Below are positions 28,898-37,935 of a DNA stretch of 64,000 bases, one piece after another (the stretch's first letter is position 1; each line of letters opens with the position of its first letter). Under the pieces are notes generated by a model. It was given only the letters and a program-made list of their open reading frames with translations. It was not told where the DNA came from and made no database searches. The position numbers and the translations under genes are program-made. The DNA is from Lolliginicoccus lacisalsi. Its GTDB lineage: Bacteria > Actinomycetota > Actinomycetes > Mycobacteriales > Mycobacteriaceae. The stretch covers positions 145,288-209,287 of the forward strand of contig NZ_JACYWE010000003.1 of NCBI RefSeq assembly GCF_014841105.1, given 5' to 3'.

Positions 28898-29701
28898 CTA
28901 GCGCTGGCAGTGCGGGCAGCGGAACACCAGCCGCTCGTCGACGGTGGGGCGCCGCGGCGGGAGGTATCCAGTGGGCCCGAGGATGCGCTGCTCGATGGGG
29001 GTGCGGCAGCGCCGGCAGGGCTTGCGATCCCGCCCGTACACCCACAGCTGCTGGCCGGGGCGCAGGTTGCCGGTGGTGCAGCGGTTGGCGCGATCCTTAT
29101 TGGCGTGCAGGAGCCTGCGGGCGAGATCCACGAGCGCCGGGAGATCGGTGGCCTCGCCGACCGGGGTGGCGGGGTCGATGCCGCGGAGGAAGCACAGCTC
29201 GCTGCGGTAGATGTTGCCGATCCCGGCGAGGTTCTGCTGGTCGAGCAGGGCGACACCGATGGGCCGGTCGGGTTGCGCGCTGATGCGGCGCACTGCCTCG
29301 CGGGGGTCCCAGTCTGGCCGGAGGAGGTCGGGGCCGAGGTGCGCGGTCGCGGCGGCGGCATCGGCGAGGGCGGTGACGCGGACATGGCCGAGCTGGAAGC
29401 CGACTGCCTCGTGGGTGGTGGTGGCAAGCACGAGGCGGGCCTGCCAGCCAGGCTTGGTCCAGCGCTGCCCGCTCGGGTAGATCCGCCATTCGCCTTCCAT
29501 CTTCAGGTGGGTGTGGACGGCGTGCGGCCCGACGGCCATGAACAAGTGCTTGCCGTGCGGCCAGATGCGGTCGACGGTGAGGCCGGAGAGGTCGAGGTTG
29601 GCGTACTGGGGCACGCGGAACTGGCTGCGCACGAGTGTGTGGCCCTCGAGGGTGTCCCTCAGCAGGGTCGCGGCGCGATAGACGGTGTCGCCCTCGGGCA
29701 T
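28898..29701 (-). CDS. nei: Fpg/Nei family DNA glycosylase (endonuclease VIII type)
   Basis: 267 residues. Catalytic Pro2 and Glu3 in MPEGDTVYRA; the TVY after PEGD marks the Nei branch rather than Fpg. Helix-two-turn-helix LLDQQNLAGIGNIYRSELCFL in the middle; C-terminal zinc finger CRRC...FRCPHC. It removes oxidised bases and cuts the abasic strand. It begins 2 bp after the stop of the Lhr helicase gene, so the two form a DNA-repair operon. Confidence 0.92.
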   Translation of the reverse strand: MPEGDTVYRAATLLRDTLEGHTLVRSQFRVPQYANLDLSGLTVDRIWPHGKHLFMAVGPHAVHTHLKMEGEWRIYPSGQRWTKPGWQARLVLATTTHEAVGFQLGHVRVTALADAAAATAHLGPDLLRPDWDPREAVRRISAQPDRPIGVALLDQQNLAGIGNIYRSELCFLRGIDPATPVGEATDLPALVDLARRLLHANKDRANRCTTGNLRPGQQLWVYGRDRKPCRRCRTPIEQRILGPTGYLPPRRPTVDERLVFRCPHCQR

Positions 29702-29703
29702 CG

Positions 29704-32700
29704 TCAGCGCCTCAGCCGGTAGCCGCGCGGCACGGCGGCGAACCCGTTCTCGGAGAGGGCCTGCCCGGCCCTGGCGATGGCCGGATCGTTGCTGCTCGCC
29801 GCTGTGGTGGCGGGCTCGCCGTTGATGGTCTCGATGTGCAGGGTGGCGGGGGCGGACGCAGCGAGGGCGCGCGCGGCCGCATCGAGGTCGGCGGTGTCGT
29901 CGGTGAACGCCAGCATGGTCTTGCCGCCGCGCTCGAGGTAGAGGGTGAGGTCACCCTCTAATAAAACGACGAGTGCTCCGGCCTTGCGTCCCGCGCGATG
30001 CCCGGGCACGGGGGGATCAGGCCACGGCAGGGCGGCGCCGTACGCGTTTGCGGGGTCGATGGCGGCGAGGGTGACGGCGGTGCGCTCGGGAGCAGTGGCA
30101 TCGGGCTCGTCGCGGTGCTCGTGGGAGCGCAGCTCGTCGACGACTGCTGTGGTGGCGAACTGGGTGGCGCCGAGGCCGTCAACGAAGTATCCGCGCCGGC
30201 ACAGGCCTCGGTCCTCGAGGCTGGCGAGCACCTTGTAGAGGTCGCCGAACCCGGGTGTTCCGGCGGGGGCGCGCTCGGCGCCGAGGACGGGGCGGGTGAC
30301 GATGCCGTAGCGCTCGAGCAGTTGCTCGGCGAGGCCGTGGCTGCGCAGCGTGTGGTCGGTCTCGGCTTCGGGGACCAGCGACCAGCGTCCGGCAACAGTG
30401 GGTGGGCTGCTGCGGGTGGTGAGCGAGGCCCTGCTGAGCGAGCCGCGTGGCAGCCGGGGTGCTCGTCCCGCGCGGTGGGTGCGGGCGCGGGCCGTGGCGG
30501 GGGCGCGGTGGGCGCTTCCGCCACGGCCGCTAGCGAGCAGTGCCCGGACGGGCGCGAGGGTGTCGTTGGTGGCCTGGCCTGCCCAGACCAGCTCCCAGAG
30601 GGCGGCGATGAGCGCCTCGTCCCCGGCAAGAGCTGAGCCAGTGGGGAATGAGCCGCCGGGCGCGGGGGTGGTGAGTTGCTCGGCGAGCTGGCGGAAGAAG
30701 TAGCCGCCGCCGCGGACGAGGATGGCGTGCAACTGCTGGGCGATGCCACTGAGCTCGGGCTCGCCGGGCGGGGGCAGGGTGAGGTGCGCGGTATCGGCGA
30801 GGTGCAGGGCGATCCAGCCGTCGCGGGCCGAGATCGTCCCTGCGCCGGACCAGAGGATCTCGCCGGCGCTGGTGAGCTCGTCGAGGTGGGCGGGGTTGTA
30901 GTCGCGGACGCGGCTGGGCAGGACGTGGGTCTCGAGGGCGGAGGCGGGCAGGGGCAGGCCCGCGAGCTGCTCGATGGCGTTGAGCACGCCGTCGGGTCCG
31001 CGCAGGGAGCGGCGGCCGATGTGGTGCCAGGCGGGCAGGAAGCGAGCGAGGGCTTGCGTGCTGACGGGCTGGATGGCGTCGCGGACGAGGGCGAGGGAGC
31101 GGCGCCGCAGCACGGTGAGGACGCCGAGGTCGCACCACTCGGTGGTGCCCCGGTGCTCGTGCTGGAGCGCATCGTCGCTGCTCGTGGGCCGGAACTCACC
31201 TTCGGTGACGCGCTTCTGGGCGGCGAGGGCGCGCAGCACGGTGGTGACGATGCTCGCGGGCACGCGGTACCGGGCGGTGATGTCGCTGGCGGTGAAGGGC
31301 CCGTGCGTGCGGGCGTAGCGGGCAACAAGGTCCTCGAGCGCGGTGGGGGCGGGCTCGAGGAATGTGGCGGGGATGCCCTGGGGCAGCGGCGCTCCGAACG
31401 CGTCGCGGATGCGGCCGGCGTCCTCGATGACGATCCACCAGCGCTCTCCGGAGAACGCGACGTCGATGATGCGCCGCGCGTCGGCGAGCTCGCCGAGCCA
31501 GCCGGTGGGGTCGGCGCTGCACCGCGCGATGACCTCGGGTGTGGTGAGGGGCCCGAGGGATCGAATGAGGTCAGCGAGCTGCTCGGCGCTGTCGGCCTTG
31601 CGGGCGAGCCGTTGCAGGCCGTTCTCGTGCTCGGCGATGATGCCGGGATCGAGGAGGTCGCGCATCTCGAGCCGACCGAGCAGCTCGGCGAGGAGGGGGG
31701 TGTCGAGGGAGAGCGCGGCGGCCTTGCGCTCGGCGAGCGGAGCATCGCCCTCGTAGATGAAGGCCCCGGTGTAGCCGAACAGGGCGGAGACGGCGAACGG
31801 CGAGGGCGTGGTGGTGTCGGCCTCGACAAGGCGGATGCGTCGGCGCTCGATGCTGGTGAGGATGCGCACGAGCCCGGGAAGGTCGTAGACGTCCTGGAGG
31901 CATTCGCGGAGCGCCTCGAGCACGATGGGGAAATCGGGGTGCTCGCGCGCGATGTCGAGGAGCTGGGCGGAGCGTTGCCGCTGCATCCACAGCGGGGAGC
32001 GCTTGCCGGGGTCGCGGCGGGGCAGCAGCAGCGCGCGGGCGGCGCATTCGCGGAACCGGGCGGCGAACAGCGCGGAGGTGGTGGTCTCGCGGGTGACGAT
32101 GTCCTCGATGCCGGTGGGGTCGAGGAGGAAGAGGTCAGCGCCGGGTGGCTCGTTGCCGGTGTCGGGGAGCCGGACGATGATGGCGTCGTCGGTGGTGACG
32201 GTGGCGCCGTCGATGCCGTGCAGCTCCAGGATGCGGGCATTGATGGCGAGCGCCCAGGGCGCGTGGACGGGCAGGCCGTAGGGGCTGTGGAGGATGAGCC
32301 GCCAGTCGCCGAGCTCGTCGCGGAATCGCTCGAGGAGCAGCGTGGTGCCCGAGGGCACGATGCCGGTGGCGTCGAGCTGCTCGGTGATGAAGGCGATCGC
32401 GTTGCTGGTGGCGTTGGTGTCGAGGCCTGCGGCGTGCAGGCGCTCGCGGGCCTGTTGCGGGTCCTCGGCGATCTCGTGGAGGAACGCGCCGAGGGCCTCG
32501 CCGAGCTCGGCGGGCCGCCCGATGCTGTCGCCGATCCAGAAGGGCAGGCGGCCGAACTGGCCAGGGGCTGGGCTGACGAGGACACGATCGTGGGTGATGT
32601 CCTCGATGCGCCAGCTCGTGGCACCGAGCGCGAACACGTCGCCGACGCGTGACTCGTACACCATTTCCTCGTCGAGCTCGCCGACGCGGGTGTTCTTCTC

Positions 32701-34347
32701 GCCGACCATCATCACGGCGAAGCTGCCCCGGTCGGGAATGGTGCCGCCGGAGGTGACGGCGAGCCGCTGGGCGCCGGGACGCCCTGTGAGGGTGCCGGCG
32801 TCGCGGTCCCAGACGATGCGGGGGCGCAGCTCGGCGAACTGGTCGGAGGGGTACTTTCCGGCGAGCAGGTCGAGGGTGGCGTCGAACAGGCTGCGGGGCA
32901 GCGCGGTGTAGGGCCCGGCCCGGCGCACGGTGGCATACCACTCCTCGACGTGCAGCTCGTCGAGGGCGCAGGCCGCCACGGTCTGCTGGGCGAGCACATC
33001 GAGCGGGTTGGATGGCACGCGCAGGGCCTCGATCTTGCCCGAGCGCATCCGCTCGACGGTGATCGCGCAATGCAGCAGGTCAGCCCGATGCTTGGGGAAC
33101 AGCACCCCGCGCGAGATCTCGCCCACCTGGTGCCCGGCCCGGCCGACGCGCTGGAGCCCGCTCGCCACCGACGGGGGCGCCTCGACCTGCAGCACGAGGT
33201 CCACCGCGCCCATGTCGATGCCGAGCTCGAGGCTGCTGGTGGCGACGACGCAGCGCAGGCGGCCCGATTTCAGGTCGTCCTCGATGATCCCCCGCTGCTC
33301 CTTGCTGACTGACCCGTGGTGCGAGCGGGCCAGGACCAGGGGCGCCTCGATAGCGGCTCCGCCTTGCGCGATGTACTCGGCAGGGGAGCGTGGTGGGGAT
33401 TCGGGCAGGTCGTAGCCGTTGCGCTCGCTGTAGATCTCGTTGAGCCGCGCGGTGAGGCGCTCGGCGAGGCGCCGGGAGTTGGCGAAGACGATCGTGGAGC
33501 GATGGTCGAGAACGAGGTCAGTGATCTGTTCCTCGACGTGCGGCCACAGCGAGCTCGCGGACAGGTTGCGCGCGTCGGTGTCGGTATCCCCGGGGGCGGC
33601 TGGAATGTTTGCCATGTCCTCGACGGGCACAGCGACGGTGAGGTCGAACCGCTTGGGAGTGGGCGGCGCGACCACGGTGACGGGGCGTGCCCCGGCGAGG
33701 TAACGGGCTACCTCGTCATGCGGGCGCACGGTGGCCGATAGCCCGATGCGCTGGGCCGCGACTGCCCGGGCGTCCCCGCAGCGCAGCGAGTCGAGGCGTT
33801 CGAGCGACAGCGCGAGGTGCGCTCCGCGCTTGGAGCCCGCGATGGAATGGATCTCATCGATGATGACGGTATCGACGGTGCGCAGGATCTCCCGCGCCTG
33901 CGAGGTCAGCATCAGGAAAAGCGACTCGGGAGTGGTGATCAGGATGTCCGGGGGGTGGCGCAGCATGGCGGCGCGCTCGCGCTGCGGCGTATCGCCGGTG
34001 CGCACCCCGGACCGCACCTCGGGGACCGGCACGCCCAGGTGGCGGGCAGTGTGGGCGATCCCGGCGAGGGGCGCGCGCAGGTTGCGCTCCACATCCACGG
34101 CCAGCGCCTTCAAGGGCGAGATGTAGAGCACCCGCACGCCTGGCGCATCGGCCGGGGTGGACGCAAGCCGGTCCAGCGACCACAGGAATGCCGCCAGGGT
34201 CTTGCCCGACCCAGTTGGTGCCACGACGAGCGTGTGATCACCCGCGCTGATGGCATCCCAGGCGCCATCCTGCGCGGCGGTGGGCGCGCCGAAGGAGGAC
34301 GCGAACCACTCCCGCGTCGCCACAGAGAACCGATCGACCGCCGTCAC
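29704..34347 (-). CDS. lhr: ATP-dependent helicase Lhr
   Basis: 1547 residues, the length of full actinobacterial Lhr. Q-like motif and Walker A APTGSGKT (43-50), motif II IIDEIHSI, motif III LSATVRP, motif VI QRVGRAGHQ. The Lhr winged-helix and beta-barrel core follows (to about residue 860), then the long Lhr C-terminal domain seen in the mycobacterial enzyme. Lhr is an ssDNA-dependent 3'-5' translocase and RNA:DNA helicase induced by DNA damage. The downstream Nei glycosylase starts 2 bp on, which supports a joint repair role. Confidence 0.95.
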   Translation of the reverse strand: MTAVDRFSVATREWFASSFGAPTAAQDGAWDAISAGDHTLVVAPTGSGKTLAAFLWSLDRLASTPADAPGVRVLYISPLKALAVDVERNLRAPLAGIAHTARHLGVPVPEVRSGVRTGDTPQRERAAMLRHPPDILITTPESLFLMLTSQAREILRTVDTVIIDEIHSIAGSKRGAHLALSLERLDSLRCGDARAVAAQRIGLSATVRPHDEVARYLAGARPVTVVAPPTPKRFDLTVAVPVEDMANIPAAPGDTDTDARNLSASSLWPHVEEQITDLVLDHRSTIVFANSRRLAERLTARLNEIYSERNGYDLPESPPRSPAEYIAQGGAAIEAPLVLARSHHGSVSKEQRGIIEDDLKSGRLRCVVATSSLELGIDMGAVDLVLQVEAPPSVASGLQRVGRAGHQVGEISRGVLFPKHRADLLHCAITVERMRSGKIEALRVPSNPLDVLAQQTVAACALDELHVEEWYATVRRAGPYTALPRSLFDATLDLLAGKYPSDQFAELRPRIVWDRDAGTLTGRPGAQRLAVTSGGTIPDRGSFAVMMVGEKNTRVGELDEEMVYESRVGDVFALGATSWRIEDITHDRVLVSPAPGQFGRLPFWIGDSIGRPAELGEALGAFLHEIAEDPQQARERLHAAGLDTNATSNAIAFITEQLDATGIVPSGTTLLLERFRDELGDWRLILHSPYGLPVHAPWALAINARILELHGIDGATVTTDDAIIVRLPDTGNEPPGADLFLLDPTGIEDIVTRETTTSALFAARFRECAARALLLPRRDPGKRSPLWMQRQRSAQLLDIAREHPDFPIVLEALRECLQDVYDLPGLVRILTSIERRRIRLVEADTTTPSPFAVSALFGYTGAFIYEGDAPLAERKAAALSLDTPLLAELLGRLEMRDLLDPGIIAEHENGLQRLARKADSAEQLADLIRSLGPLTTPEVIARCSADPTGWLGELADARRIIDVAFSGERWWIVIEDAGRIRDAFGAPLPQGIPATFLEPAPTALEDLVARYARTHGPFTASDITARYRVPASIVTTVLRALAAQKRVTEGEFRPTSSDDALQHEHRGTTEWCDLGVLTVLRRRSLALVRDAIQPVSTQALARFLPAWHHIGRRSLRGPDGVLNAIEQLAGLPLPASALETHVLPSRVRDYNPAHLDELTSAGEILWSGAGTISARDGWIALHLADTAHLTLPPPGEPELSGIAQQLHAILVRGGGYFFRQLAEQLTTPAPGGSFPTGSALAGDEALIAALWELVWAGQATNDTLAPVRALLASGRGGSAHRAPATARARTHRAGRAPRLPRGSLSRASLTTRSSPPTVAGRWSLVPEAETDHTLRSHGLAEQLLERYGIVTRPVLGAERAPAGTPGFGDLYKVLASLEDRGLCRRGYFVDGLGATQFATTAVVDELRSHEHRDEPDATAPERTAVTLAAIDPANAYGAALPWPDPPVPGHRAGRKAGALVVLLEGDLTLYLERGGKTMLAFTDDTADLDAAARALAASAPATLHIETINGEPATTAASSNDPAIARAGQALSENGFAAVPRGYRLRR

Positions 34348-34392
34348 TCCACCATCATGCCCCGGGGCACTGACAAGAAGGCCGACCGCTGG

Positions 34393-35367
34393 CTAGCGCA
34401 CCTGCAGGACGATCTTGCCGCGGGTGTGCAGGCCGCGGGACCGCTTGTGCGCCTCGGCGGCATCGGCGAGGGGGTAGAGGTACTCGATGGAGGAGCGGAT
34501 GGAACCGTCCTCCATGAGGTCGAGGATGGCGGCGAGCTGATCGCTTCGGGGCTTGACCAGGACGGTGGCGCTGCGACGTGCTGCTTCCTTCCTGGCGTGC
34601 CGCGCCAGCGAGGTGCGCGCCCAGTCCGCGGTGTTGCGGAGGGTGGGGACGGTGGTGACGTACGTGCCGCCAGGCGCGAGCATGGGGGAGCAGGCGGCGA
34701 GGCTCTCGTGACCGAAGGCGTCGAGGACGATCGCGCAGTCGGTGACGGTGGACCGGAAGTCCTTGCTGCGGTAGTCGATGACGCGGTGCGCGCCGAGGTC
34801 CTGGGCGAACTCGGTGTTCGTGGGGCCACAGATCGCGGTGACGTGGGCGCGGGCCTCGCGGGCGAGCTGGATGGCGTAGTGCCCGACTCCTCCGGTGGCC
34901 CCGATGATGGCGACGCGATCGCCCTTGCCCTTGCCCAGGCTGCCGATGTCGTGGAGCGACTGCCAGGCGGTGAGCCCGGCAGTGGGGATTGCGGCGGCAC
35001 CGATGTGGCTGACCGAGGAGGGCTTGGAGGCGAGGTGGTCCTCGTGGATGGCGATGCGCTCGGCGTAGCCGCCCATGTTGCCGAGGGCGGATTGCATGCC
35101 AACGACGGCATCCCCGGGCTTGAAGCGGGTGACGTCGTCCCCGGTGGAGTGAACGACTCCGGAGATGTCGCTGCCGGGAATGATGGGGCGGCCCCGGACG
35201 AGATGGCGCGCGAAGTAGCGGCCCTCGCGAAGCAGCCAGTCGCGGGGATTCACTGCTGCCGCGTGGACGTCGACAAGCACCTCGTGGGCGCGCGGCCGTG
35301 GGTCGGGGAGGTCCCCGTAGCGGAGTACCTCGGGTCCGCCGTAGTGGTCGAAGTAGATCGCTTTCAT
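34393..35367 (-). CDS. Zinc-free MDR oxidoreductase (quinone reductase-like)
   Basis: 324 residues from the ATG at 35367 (MKAIYFDHYGGPEVL), with GAGGCG upstream. The longer frame adds 45 residues with no homology-like features. GroES-like fold first (HAAAVNPRDWLLREG, IPGSDISGVV), then a Rossmann domain with IIGATGGVGHYAIQLAREARAHV. The usual catalytic-zinc Cys/His set is absent, so it belongs to the NADPH:quinone reductase branch. Substrate unknown. A GTGAC-N9-GTCAC palindrome upstream may be its operator. Confidence 0.87.
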   Translation of the reverse strand: MKAIYFDHYGGPEVLRYGDLPDPRPRAHEVLVDVHAAAVNPRDWLLREGRYFARHLVRGRPIIPGSDISGVVHSTGDDVTRFKPGDAVVGMQSALGNMGGYAERIAIHEDHLASKPSSVSHIGAAAIPTAGLTAWQSLHDIGSLGKGKGDRVAIIGATGGVGHYAIQLAREARAHVTAICGPTNTEFAQDLGAHRVIDYRSKDFRSTVTDCAIVLDAFGHESLAACSPMLAPGGTYVTTVPTLRNTADWARTSLARHARKEAARRSATVLVKPRSDQLAAILDLMEDGSIRSSIEYLYPLADAAEAHKRSRGLHTRGKIVLQVR

Positions 35368-35858
35368 GTGTGGTCGCCTCGCTCTTTGCTGTGGCAGTGA
35401 CCCGCAGTGTGTCACATATGCATAGGTGAATCGTTGTACCACGCGGCGATCGTTACTGGAATCACTCAAGAATGTTCGGGTCGGCGTGAGTCCAGGCGTC
35501 ACGCGTCGCGACAGTGGTGTGGGTCATGGGAGTGATGGTCTGGCCGACGTCCTCCGCGACCGCGTTGCTCATGATTGCAAAGGTCCTGGCCATGGGTTGC
35601 TGATCGGGATTCGAGCAGCGCGGGCAAAAAGGAAACGCTGGGTTAATGCGCAGTCGTCGCAATCTTAGTTTCACTTCTAGGGCTCGATTCTGCTGCATTG
35701 GCGCAATCGGCGTCGCCTAGTGCTGCGCCGAATGAGGGTTTAACGCCCGGCGGCAGGTCGGGAATCCTCGGATTATTCAGAGGCTTCCCTCGGTCAAGCT
35801 GAGTCGCGAGGCCTCACGCCGGAGTCCAACGCTGCTCCGGAGATGTCAGCGGAGATGT
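35368..35858. other. Intergenic region, no convincing gene
   Basis: 491 bp between divergent genes. A small leftward frame (35462-35698) includes FPFCPRCSNPDQQPM, which might be a zinc ribbon, but it lacks a ribosome site and recognisable family. The right half is AT-richer. A palindrome at 35397-35415 is listed separately. Confidence 0.5.
35397..35415. promoter_or_regulatory. Palindrome upstream of the MDR oxidoreductase
   Basis: GTGAC, 9 nt, GTCAC, centred about 40 bp before the oxidoreductase start, next to TATGCATA-like sequence. It could be a TetR- or MarR-type operator; the regulator is not adjacent. Confidence 0.4.
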
Positions 35859-36107
35859 ATGAGCACCTACGAACTTCCTGGTGGTTTGACGTTTGGTATA
35901 TCTGAGTCGCTTGGTCGGGTTTCCGGAGGTTCTGACGCAATCGGTGTCATGGTTGCTTTTCTCGTTGTTCTTGCGTCGGCATATGGCGCATCGAGGTTTG
36001 AGTCCAGTGGCTGGTCGATCGCGTTCCAGGAGCTGATGGGTGCTGGAATCATCAGTGGTGGCCTGCTCTCATGGGCGGCAGCCCGACGCTGGCGGAGGGA
36101 CGGCTAA
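35859..36107 (+). CDS. Small membrane protein, unknown
   Basis: 82 residues: a polar start (MSTYELPGGLTFGISESLGR), two hydrophobic spans (about 28-46 and 57-72), then a basic tail RRWRRDG that would stay in the cytoplasm. No family recognised. The ribosome site is weak (GGAGATGT). Codon use is less GC-biased than in neighbouring genes. It is followed by a two-way terminator. Confidence 0.5.
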   Translation: MSTYELPGGLTFGISESLGRVSGGSDAIGVMVAFLVVLASAYGASRFESSGWSIAFQELMGAGIISGGLLSWAAARRWRRDG

Positions 36108-36148
36108 AGGCACAACCGCATGATGCTGCTACACCCGCGCCAAGCAAC

Positions 36149-36184
36149 AAGCACGGCCGAAGGAATGATCCCTCGGCCGTGCTT
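36149..36184. terminator. Bidirectional terminator
   Basis: Arms AAGCACGGCCGA (36149-36160) and TCGGCCGTGCTT (36173-36184) are perfect complements and can extend by a further three pairs. It lies between the small membrane gene (+) and the SulP gene (-). Confidence 0.82.
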
Positions 36185-36204
36185 CTGTCGCGATGCTGGC
36201 GGAG

Positions 36205-37758
36205 CTAGTGCCCGGCTCCGAGCTGCCCGCTGAGCTTGTCATGGCGCTGCTGAGAGGCCTCGTTGAGACCGATGATCTGCACCTTCTTGCCACGCTGGTG
36301 GTACTTGTTGGTAATCGCATCGAGCGCGGCCACGGTGGAGGCGTCCCAGATATGCGAGTCGCTCAGGTCGATCACGACATTCTCCGGATCGCCGGAATAG
36401 TCGAACTGATACACCAGGTCATTGCTCGAGGCGAAGAACAGCTCGCCCGAGACGCGGTAGACGCGGGTATCGATGTGGCCGTCCTTGGTGGTGTCGGTCT
36501 CGGTGACCGTCTCGACGGTGACGAAGTGCGCCACGCGACGGGCGAACATCACCATCGCGGTGAGGATGCCCGCGATCACGCCGTATGCCAGGTTGTGCGA
36601 GAGGACCGTGACCACGACCGTCACGAGCATGACCAAGGTCTCCGCCAGAGGCATGCGCCACAGCGTGGCCGGGGCGATCGAGTGCCAGTCCATCGTGCTG
36701 TAGGAGACCATGATCATCACGGCGACCAGCGCGGCCATCGGGATGATGCCGACGAGGTCGCCGAGACCAAGAACCAGCGCTAGCAGGAAGACGCCTGCCA
36801 AGAGCGTGGAGATACGAGTGCGGGCGCCGGAGACCTTCACGTTGATGATGGTCTGGCCGATCATGGCGCAGCCGCCCATGCCGCCGAAGAAGCCGGTGAC
36901 GAAGTTCGCGCTGCCCTGGCCCCAGCCCTCGCGGGTCTTGTTCGAGTGCGTATCGGTGATGTCATCGACGATCTTCGCGGTCAGCAGCGACTCGATAAGG
37001 CCGACGAGCGCCATGGCGAGCGCGTACGGGGCGATGATCTGCAACGTCTCGAAGGTGAATGGCACGTCGGGGATGAAGAACAGCGGGATCGTCGACGGCA
37101 GCTCGCCCTCGTCGCCCACATCAGGCACGTTCCAGGCGAAGAACACGGCGACGGCGGTGAGGATGACGATCGCGACCAGCGGCGCGGGCACGGCCATGGT
37201 GATCCGTGGCAGCAGGAACATGATGAGAAGGCCGACGATCACCATGGGGTACACCAGCGCGGGAACACCAACGAGGTGGGGGATCTGCGACATGAAGATG
37301 AGGATCGCGAGCGCGTTGACGAAGCCGATCATGACGCTGCGGGGGATGAACCGCATGAGCCGGGCCACGCCGAACAGGCTGAGCGCGATCTGGATGAGGC
37401 CGCCGAGGATCACTGTGGCTAGCAGGTAGTCAAGCCCATAGTCACGCACTACCGGGGCGAGCACCAGCGCGATCGCGCCCGTCGCCGCCGTGATCATGGC
37501 GGGGCGGCCACCGGTGAACGCGATCACCACGGCCATGGTGAACGAGGCGAACAAGCCGACCTGGGGATCCACGCCAAGGATGATGGAGAAGGCGATGGCC
37601 TCGGGGATCAGGGCGAGCGCGACGACGAGGCCCGCGAGGACCTCCGTCTTAAGGCGCTGCGGCGAGCGCAGGGCACCCATGACCGAGGTGTCCGGCTTTG
37701 GTGTTGCCATGAGCGGGGGCGCGTACGTGGTAGAAGAGCTAGGAGTGTGATCGGTCAC
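36205..37758 (-). CDS. SulP family anion transporter with STAS domain
   Basis: 517 residues from the GTG at 37758, which has GGAGG 4 nt upstream; the longer frame adds 33 unlikely residues. The N-terminal 400 residues form the SulP membrane domain ([49 protein letters not shown]). The C-terminal STAS domain (about 405-500) has [22 protein letters not shown], with the DxSxV loop. SulP proteins move sulfate, bicarbonate or dicarboxylates with Na+ or H+; this short type is close to the BicA-like bicarbonate/Na+ group by size, but the substrate is not decided by sequence alone. Confidence 0.9.
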   Translation of the reverse strand: MTDHTPSSSTTYAPPLMATPKPDTSVMGALRSPQRLKTEVLAGLVVALALIPEAIAFSIILGVDPQVGLFASFTMAVVIAFTGGRPAMITAATGAIALVLAPVVRDYGLDYLLATVILGGLIQIALSLFGVARLMRFIPRSVMIGFVNALAILIFMSQIPHLVGVPALVYPMVIVGLLIMFLLPRITMAVPAPLVAIVILTAVAVFFAWNVPDVGDEGELPSTIPLFFIPDVPFTFETLQIIAPYALAMALVGLIESLLTAKIVDDITDTHSNKTREGWGQGSANFVTGFFGGMGGCAMIGQTIINVKVSGARTRISTLLAGVFLLALVLGLGDLVGIIPMAALVAVMIMVSYSTMDWHSIAPATLWRMPLAETLVMLVTVVVTVLSHNLAYGVIAGILTAMVMFARRVAHFVTVETVTETDTTKDGHIDTRVYRVSGELFFASSNDLVYQFDYSGDPENVVIDLSDSHIWDASTVAALDAITNKYHQRGKKVQIIGLNEASQQRHDKLSGQLGAGH

Positions 37759-37935
37759 ACTGCCTCCGTCCGTGAATCGGGCTGTCCGTGAATCGGGCAT
37801 GCGTGAGCCCGGCGTCTTTTTCTTAGGATTCGGTGAGGAATGTAACGATACCGGCACGGACTACCGGAAAGCACCCCAACGACGAGAAAGGGTGACGTGG
37901 CTAACGCCACGCCACCCAATCGGAAAATCCAGCAT

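Noticed and set aside
35462..35698. Small leftward gene with FPFCPRCSNPDQQ
   Set aside because: Possible zinc ribbon, but no ribosome site, no family and only two Cys; kept as unproven.
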